64,000 nucleotides of DNA, taken from assembly GCA_033239005.1 (NCBI GenBank), contig BSQZ01000011.1, forward strand, positions 684,501-748,500. Direction: 5' to 3'. Positions 1 to 64,000 of the stretch are shown one piece after another. This DNA comes from Lamellibrachia satsuma. Lineage: Eukaryota; Annelida; Polychaeta; Sabellida; Siboglinidae. The translations under genes and the position numbers were made by a program. Under the pieces are notes generated by a model. That model had not been told where the DNA came from and searched no databases. It worked only from the letters and a program-made list of their open reading frames with translations. The number at the start of each line of letters is the position of its first letter. The stretch's first letter is position 1.

Positions 1-450
1 TTTGGAAACGGGTCTTAACTTTATGATTGTGATGAAGTGTTGCTAGATCATGTTCGATCGTTAACTGTAGCTTGTTTATTCTTCATAGACTACAATGTAG
101 TCGTCACATATACAATAAAGCCCCCGTTTGTGGGACGCCGATAGTTGACGGCAGTTAAGCTGAATTGGAGTTATTTTTAACAAGTAGGTATGCATAAACC
201 ACATACCTGTGTGCTAGTGGATCGTCAGTTAGCACACAATAGAACTGTTTGTGCGTCACCGTCATTTGATCATTCCTGGCGTGGTGGAGGTATGATTGTT
301 GTAGGTTATGTACGCTCTACATATCAGACGACTACTGCATGTTGCGATAAAAGCACCATATTTTTCAGTATTGTTTATTAATGTGATAAGGATTATTCTG
401 AGACATTTTTATGGTATTTAGCGCTTATTCACTGATTACAAGTGTAAACA

Positions 451-474
451 AAGAGAGAGAGAGAGGAGAGAGAG

Positions 475-513
<39 letters not shown>

Positions 514-517
514 CAGG

Positions 518-569
<52 letters not shown>
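451..569. repeat. (GA)n microsatellite
   Basis: Interrupted GA tract with GGA and GGGGA breaks, ending in a pure run of about 50 bp. Six-frame ER/SL peptides here are artefacts. Confidence 0.95.
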
Positions 570-571
<2 letters not shown>

Positions 572-614
572 TTTATTTGTTTATTATCGTCTGCAAACAC
601 GCATGAGTAGATTT

Positions 615-1055
<441 letters not shown>

Positions 1056-1939
1056 AGTGGCGCCCACGAATATTACCATTAAGTAACATAATTACAAACC
1101 AATGAAATTATAAGAACTCCTTTTTCCATTTGCACCAACATAAATCAGTTGTTCACTACTTGTCTCTCTTTATGAACTCGGCGCAGTTTTACAATTGGAT
1201 TCGTCCTCGCTTGTGTTCTACTCTCTGACAAGCGTTGTATTTTCCCGAACTGACAAGAACGTTACACATTGTATAACGTTTGCTGCATGTCAGTGAACCT
1301 GACCACAAACGCAACAATTGTAACAATTAATTATGTTTTACTTAAATCAATAACCTAATATGTTATTTGTACTAAGGGTACCACACTGTTATCCGTGGCT
1401 GCTTAGTCAAATATATAACTAATGTGGTGAATTCCAAGTAGATTTGTTTCTATTTATATTATTATAAGGCGTCATTATAACTGTCGTTGAAAAAACAGGC
1501 GAGTTCCACGTACCGAACGACCGGTCACTCCAAATTCGCCTGGCTCGTGGGACGTGAATCTGACTGAATTAACTAGAGCGGAACGACCGGGTTGGCTGAC
1601 ATCGTGAGACACAGTTGGTGATGTACTTCAGTTCACCCACACTCAGTGCTCGATGCACTAGTAGCACGATCTGAAATTCCACTCGTCTACTATCAGCAAC
1701 CAATGCAGCTTGTTCAGAAACAGTGTCACGAGGCAGAATTTCGCGGCACCATTCACAATGCCCGTTTCTGTACTCACAAAATGTGTTTTAATACGAGCTG
1801 GCATTACGTACGGTACGACCGATATATTTTATCTGGCCCAGCAGCGAAATCGTGGACGTATGACTGATGAATTATCTTGAAACGTCTGTATGCACGACTA
1901 CGCACTTGACGTGAATCGTATTCACGGAAAGTTCGAGTA

Positions 1940-3366
1940 GGGGAAGGTGGGGCATGTCCGTACACCTAAGGTATAATGTGCTATAACTAGTGAAGTGTTT
2001 ATGCCAGAAGGGTAACATTTCGCTTTGCTAATCTGTATATTTAGTCGTTTCCTGCTACCAATTACCAAACTGGGGATCCCACGTTCATTGTCCTGCCAGT
2101 AGGTCAGTGGGCAGGCACTTCTAACAATGCGCATCTCACTAAACAGAAACATGAACAGGAAATACTGACTTGTCTCAAAGACTCAACAAAACAAACTAAT
2201 AATACAGATACATATTTTCAGTAAAAAGAAAAGAAAATGGGAAAAATATGAAGTACAGTCAGAAAATAAATTTAATGTCACATATGGGAGATTCCTATTA
2301 AGACTAAATTTAGTCCTGTCACAGGAGCAACCTTATTCTTAATTTCCACGATTCTTTACATTTTGCAAAGACTCCTTACTAGTCACTAGTACTCCCTAGT
2401 AATAGCATTGCATCATTAGAGTCATTACTACAAAAAATGCTTGACATTAGTTGCAAAACCATGTAAACTGTGTTGTTTTTCTCTCATTAAATCAGCTGCA
2501 TTCATTATGGCATGTCGCACACTGTACTTTAGGTAAGTGTCGACCACTGAATGTTCAGTCGCTGTCTCCCGACTCCCGTCCTTAAAGTCGGCACGCATCG
2601 TTGGTGGTGGCTGTGTGGACTCGGTAGTTATGGTAGAGCTGGGGAGGAGGGTCACCAGGTCAGTTTTTAACTGCACACCTGCTTGGGTATGGGTATGACA
2701 CATTGCATCAAAGGCATCTAATGTTTTGATTAAAATGCATTTTTTAATCAAGTGCAAATGCAAATGTTTTTTAATCAATTGAAATGTTTTTGATTCAAAT
2801 GCAAATACAAATGTTTTGATTCAAATGCACATTGTACATTTCAGGCTGCAGAACATCATATGCTTTGTTAGGTATACCCATAAGTATTACATGGGGGTTA
2901 AATGCCCCCACATAAATAATATAAACATAACCAGCTGTAGTTTCTATAATAACAATGAATTTGGTGATATCTGGTGAAGTTGATGCGCGACATTGGTCTG
3001 TCTCAACTACAGCGCACACAAAAACCATGCCACGAAGAAAAACCAATATACACATAATAAATATTATGATTACAGATACTTGAACAACGAACCTACATTA
3101 ACCACACTGTTAGACGATTACTGTCTTTAGTACATCCCACCTCAAAATTCCACCTCCCACATATTTTCTAGGCCAACCTCCCATGTATTTTTAGACAAAC
3201 CGCCCACCTGCCACATATTTTTTTAGGACCGACCTCCCCTTCCTGCCGCATACCTTCCATAATGAAACTGTTTAACATGGGTGAAATAATAAGCATCCCC
3301 ATAGGTGTAAGGCTTATGTTATATATCACATAATGACTCATACATCCGTAAATACGGGCGAACCAA

Positions 3367-3439
<73 letters not shown>

Positions 3440-3920
3440 AGTACCATCTACATCATGCCATCACGCTATATAAATGAACATACTGGACTGGAGCATATCT
3501 GCACACGACTGGACCAAACTTGCACTCACCTAGCGGACAAGCCACAAACGACCGGCGGGAGGATATTGTCTGTGTTCCCGTACACACGGTCTACGGCGGT
3601 AAAAGTGTATTTGTTCAACGATAACAATAATAACACACATTCCAAAAATGCACAAGCACACCGACATGCATATATTATTGTATGTATGGTCTACGTATAC
3701 ATATATACATATATTTAAAACTACATGATATTCTGCACAAGCAACAATTTAGTTTATAATTTTTTACCGACGCAAACGAGTTCAACTGGCTGGTTTAAGT
3801 GTTCGAAATACGAGTTAGATACTACCGTAGACCACAGTTTTGAAACTAAATACTACGTGGTTTGGTCAATAATAAGGTGTGAAAACATGTTTCTGCATGC
3901 GGACATGCCCCACCTTCCCC
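1940..3920. mobile_element. 1.98-kb DNA transposon with 21-bp TIRs and TA duplication
   Basis: Perfect 21-bp terminal inverted repeats lie at 1940-1960 and 3900-3920; the outer 20 bases read GGGGAAGGTGGGGCATGTCC. Both ends are flanked directly by TA (1938-1939 and 3921-3922), the target duplication of Tc1/mariner/pogo-type elements. I see no transposase reading frame inside, so it is non-autonomous. It carries an AT tract at 3370-3437 and a degenerate CCTCCCACATATTTT-type repeat at about 3145-3240. Confidence 0.75.
3370..3437. repeat. (AT)n microsatellite
   Basis: A pure AT tract of about 67 bp inside the TIR element. Confidence 0.95.
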
Positions 3921-4319
3921 TACACTGGAATGCAGCATGAGCTAAATGTTAAAAGTTATCGTGTTTAGTACAACTCTGGCATATATTTCTCAGCCGAAGG
4001 CAGTTATTGTTCGCATGACATCGGTTCCAACATAACAGTATGTCACAGCGCCGTCTCGACGTAGCGTAATACATTCTCCTAACCATAAACCGTGAAGGAC
4101 GACGCGCAGTCGGAGGCCACCCCGAACACACACTGTCTGTCGCATTAGCTGGAACGCTTCGCGTTAGATCCATTCGCCCGTGCGTGCATGCGTGTGGTGT
4201 GATCACTGTTCTCTTAAACAACTGTTGATGGCAGATGCTTGAACTATGAAACCTAACCCTAACTATACAGTGAACTTAAAGGTATGCTTAACATGTAGCT
4301 GTTTAAGCAATAGTAATAA

Positions 4320-4660
4320 AGGTAAGGTAAAGGTACGTTCTTGTATAACGCGGTATCCAGTCCGTCCGTAGGACCGCTCAAAGCGCTTTACACTTCACCC
4401 CCTGGCATACCTGTTCATTCCAAGGCCATCTCAACTTCTCTGGGAAGCATTCAGCCATGCTGCAATTGCGCGAAGACTATTCGTTCACATTTCCACCACT
4501 GTCTGTATTGCGAAGTACTCATGTATACAGCAAAGTAAACTGTGGCAATGTGGGGTGATCAAACTTGCCAAAGGTTCGCAGCGACCGCAGTGGGATTTGA
4601 AACCGGGTTCTCTCGATTGAGAGTCCGACCTTCTAGCCGGTATGCCATCGCGCCCCACGC
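4320..4660 (-). mobile_element. tRNA-derived SINE, copy 1
   Basis: Read on the minus strand it starts with a tRNA-like head. TGGCATACCGGCTAGAAGG resembles a pol III A box and GGTTTCAAATCC resembles the B box GGTTCGANTCC. The body ends in AAAGCGCTTTGAGCGG and a tail near GTACCTTTACCTTT. It is strongly similar to 63309-63635. The head is too degenerate to be a working tRNA gene. Confidence 0.75.
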
Positions 4661-4921
4661 CCCACGCCCCAATAGGTGGTAGTGGATCGTCCGTGAAAAT
4701 AGCGGCTGGCACTGATAAGAAATTTGCCCTAACGGAGATTTGTTGTTCTAAATATGAATTGACAATAACAAAGAGTAGCTATGGTGGATCCATTTATCCA
4801 AGCCATGACGTAACCTACGTGTGTCTTAACCTGACCTGGCATTACTTTCGACATGACAGATAGTGTACAGTATAACCGTTTGTACATCACTGTGATTTGA
4901 TCGTGCCCAGCAGCATGATGG

Positions 4922-5142
4922 TAGAGAGAGATGGGGGAGGGAGAGAGGGAGGGAGAGAGAGAGATTTGAAAGAGAGAGACATTTACAGACAGACAGACGG
5001 AAAGACGGCAAAAAGAAAGACGGACACTCAGACTGATAGACCTACGGATAGAAGGCCATACGGACAGACGGACATACGGACAAACCGACAGACGGACAGA
5101 CAGAGTACCAGAAAGACAGAGATACACAACGACAGAGATTGA
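4922..5142. repeat. Purine-rich GAGA then degenerate GACA/GACGGACA tract
   Basis: GAGA-rich sequence to about 4980, then imperfect GACAGACGGACA-type repeats. The derived peptides are artefacts. Confidence 0.85.
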
Positions 5143-5146
5143 GGAT

Positions 5147-5332
5147 AAAAGGTAAAGGTACCGTCTTCTATAGCGCAGTATACAGTACTTTTGACTTATC
5201 AAAGCGCGTTACACTACACCCTCTGGCAGACCTGTTCATTCCAACTCCATCTAGACTTCTCTGGGACGCATCCAGCCTTGCGGCAATTACTGCGCGAACA
5301 CTATTTGTTCACACATCCACCTCTGTCTGACA
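5147..5332 (-). mobile_element. SINE copy 2, lacking the tRNA head
   Basis: It matches the body of the SINEs at 4320 and 63309 (AAAGGTAAAGGTACC...TCAAAGCGCGTTACACT...GACCTGTTCATTCCAA...CTTCTCTGGGA). It stops before the tRNA-like part, as expected for a truncated or related subfamily copy. Confidence 0.65.
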
Positions 5333-5763
5333 TTAAAACAAAATATTCCTACCTACTTTTCGCTTATATTTTAATACGCACGCACACACGCACACGCACG
5401 CCCTAACGGCGCACATGGACGTTAAACATTACTACAAATCAGTGACAGTTGATCTGACAAGAACATTTATAGCCACGGATAATTTGTACAAATGTCCTTA
5501 ACAAAATCCCATCCCAATGAAGACAAGCCAACGTAGAAAACTGTGTTTTATAAACCCATAACTAAAACGGTGTATTATATATAACATGGCGAAACAGGCA
5601 ACAGTTTTCCAGCTAGCTATGCCTTACATCAGCGACTTTATAAAGGTATGTCCTTTGTATTAAGGGCACCACAATACTGTACTTGAAGGCTCAGTAGTTC
5701 ACATGTGCAAATAAATAAATAAGTGATGTGTTAGAGGTCGTGTAAATTGTTTGCGTTATACAC

Positions 5764-6060
5764 GACACACCTCGCCGCAGTGACGACATCCTGTTCAAAC
5801 GATCCATGGTTCTGGAAGTTAATAAGATCAACATGACATTAGCCCTAGTAAGCCGACAACACACTGATAACTTCCTAGTCAATAGATCACTGTCCGTGAA
5901 TAAGGAAGTTAATAAAATACAAGATATTTGCCCGAGTTATTAACCGATTTTCTTGTCCAACGATCATGATCGATGGTTCAGGATGTTAAAGTTAACATGA
6001 CCTTAGCCGTGATTAAGGAAGTTTATAAACATACACGAGACTTGTCCGCTTTAGTATCCG
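5764..6060. repeat. Degenerate tandem duplication, about 165 bp x 2
   Basis: CCATGGTTCTGGAAGTTAAT then ACATGACATTAGCC near 5806 recurs as CGATGGTTCAGGATGTTAAA then ACATGACCTTAGCC near 5970. AATAAGGAAGTTAATAAA recurs as ATTAAGGAAGTTTATAAA. Found by eye. Confidence 0.5.
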
Positions 6061-6104
6061 ACGTCTGTGGATAACTTTACTAGGGTGTCACTGTAGGTTT
6101 ACAT

Positions 6105-6230
6105 AGCTGATTATCTCTCCTGGATCCCTTAATCTGTGTGCATAAGATGATGGAACAAAATTATACAGATTACACGTAGAATAGCCTTTCATAAAATAAT
6201 GGATGGTTGCACACGACTCGGACTTGTGAC
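6105..6230. repeat. Diverged dispersed repeat, copy B
   Basis: Partner of 615-770, followed by the CA tract at 6310. The flank CTATCTACTTTAAGTTTATA before the tract also resembles CTACCTACTTTTCGCTTATA near 5351, again followed by a CA-rich run. Confidence 0.45.
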
Positions 6231-6306
6231 TAACTGCGGGGCATGCCGACTACATTGTGTTGTCACCATATTATTAAATATCCCTATCTACTTTAAGTTT
6301 ATATTT

Positions 6307-6560
<254 letters not shown>

Positions 6561-7214
6561 ACGCACACACTTACGCACGCACACATGCACGGTATCGCGC
6601 GCGAGCGAGTATTTTGATCACCGTCACAGTTGTCTTCTCTCCAAATTAGAATACACACTGACTCTACGTCAGCTAAGCGTGTTGTGCCGTTGCCACACGC
6701 CTGCCGATGAATGAATACATGTACAACTATCAATCGAACCCTATACGCTTCCTATCGTCTAGTTCGCCACCTGTCGGTTTGTCTGCTGCGAGATTTACAC
6801 ATTGCTGCCACCTTGCTGATTGTTTATGCACTATAAATGTTATAAGCATACAACATATTTGAGCGATAACGTGCCCAGCCAAACGAGCAACCGCCAAGCA
6901 AAGAGCAATCGCCAAATTGATTTTCTTCCTAATAGATATTTGCGTGCGTGCGTGCGTGCGTGCATGTGTATATGCGGGCGTGCGTGTCTATACCTATATA
7001 GATATGGGTACTATTATCCACCGCTGTCTCCAATATATTACAATATTATATTGATCAAGTTCATGACCTTAGTTCAATAGTGGGAACCTTTGGTTTGACC
7101 TTTCGTAGCTTCAGGACAAGCTTCGGGAGCTAGTGGAGCTATATACACGAGATGGCGTGCCCGGTTTTGTTTTTACCCAAGTGACATTCACATGATTTTA
7201 TGATTTTATGCTGA

Positions 7215-7490
7215 TTTTAATTTAATTTAATTTAATTTAATTTAATTTAATTTAATTTAATTTAATTTAATTTAATTTAATTTAATTTAATTTAATTTAA
7301 TTTAATTTAATTTAATTTAATTTAATTTAATTTAATTTAATTTAATTTAATTTAATTTAATTTAATTTTATTTTATTTTATTTTATTTTATTTTATTTTA
7401 TTTTATTTTATTTTATTTTATTTTTATTTTATTTTATTTTATTTTATTTTATTTTATTTTATTTTATTTATTTTATTTTATTTTATGTTA
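7215..7490. repeat. (TTTAA)n changing to (TTTTA)n pentamer tract
   Basis: Pure TTTAA units to about 7367, then TTTTA units with two indels to about 7490. The sharp change of unit midway suggests one substitution that then spread by slippage. Confidence 0.96.
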
Positions 7491-7861
7491 TTTTACTGAT
7501 TTTATGCTTATCTGCGGTTTCGCTTATTATGAAACAACTACACTAATTAACTTAAGTTGAAAGTTGTGAAGGCTGCCACATCGTTTTGGTGTTTACAAAA
7601 TTGCTTATGCAAATGAGCATAGCAGTTGTTCATGAAACATTCTTCTTGTCCTAAAATTGGACAATTATCTGAATCACCATCACCATCATATTGTCGTTGA
7701 TATACCGTCATCATAATCATTAATATAACTATCATGTGAATGGTAGTTCTGCTGCATTAACTAGGGTGTTGCCTATTATTCTTTTGGGTTTACATTAAAG
7801 CGACACTTTTCTCAATAAGTAGGGATGTTTTTATACTTAATGTTTGTATTGTTATTTGCAG

Positions 7862-63944
<56,083 letters not shown>

Positions 63945-64000
63945 GTTTGTGTGACACAGGGAAATGCATATTCTTCCTGGAATCAAACACGGCCAATAAC

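Overview
This is a eukaryotic, almost certainly animal, genomic window. It has spliced genes with GT-AG introns, phase-1 exons coding for extracellular protein, LINEs, a tRNA-derived SINE, DNA transposons and very long pure microsatellites. The assembly looks like a long-read marine-invertebrate genome. The phylum cannot be fixed from the sequence alone; a mollusc-like or amphioxus-like invertebrate is only a guess.

One plus-strand gene explains nearly all coding signal from about 7.86 kb to the right edge. I traced 58 exons (7862-63944), about 18.25 kb of coding sequence or about 6,080 codons. Phases match at every junction, apart from one apparent single-base lesion in each of exons 3 and 30. 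The first traced exon starts at a phase-1 acceptor and the last ends at a phase-1 donor, so the gene is probably open on both sides.

The product is a giant, glycine-rich, sequon-rich protein built from about 12 copies of a module of roughly 410-430 residues. I split the module into segments A-H: A, hub (GHGGSGGRG-like); B, YGxLYEPxxFGSAGG then GGRGGGxIWLNVTxxLHVDG; C, GGGSGGSIWIHC; D, GGAGGRIAxYF; E, GGPGTVF then TLxVDNxG; F, FEELQIYGxAHLAIL; G, MIGDRTGxxHVG, QxMDLER, IDLPFN, VYAGGYLGLAP, NITLHHGG; H, VEGGGxLxG, NLTVDxGGxISA, back to A. Three discoidin-like (F5/8 type C-like) domains interrupt the module chain. Short hydrophobic turns joined by glycine hubs suggest a beta-helix adhesin or matrix protein. 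I do not recognise a named family.

Layout: 1-7861 is non-coding and repeat-rich, with GA, CT, AT and CA tracts, a 1.98-kb TIR element with TA target duplication, two SINE copies and a TTTAA/TTTTA tract. 7862-13239 holds one module with an inserted discoidin-like domain and a 1,989-bp exon of beta-helix-like repeats. 13810-26666 has finely split modules, with a dead LINE in intron 18. 28620-33530 has two large exons with four module cores, preceded by a second dead LINE. 33969-60341 has further split modules and two more discoidin-like domains, plus a piggyBac-like MITE in intron 49. 60342-63790 is a large intron with a minus-strand LINE relic, a 32-bp satellite with 96-bp higher-order structure and a SINE. 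Exon 58 follows.
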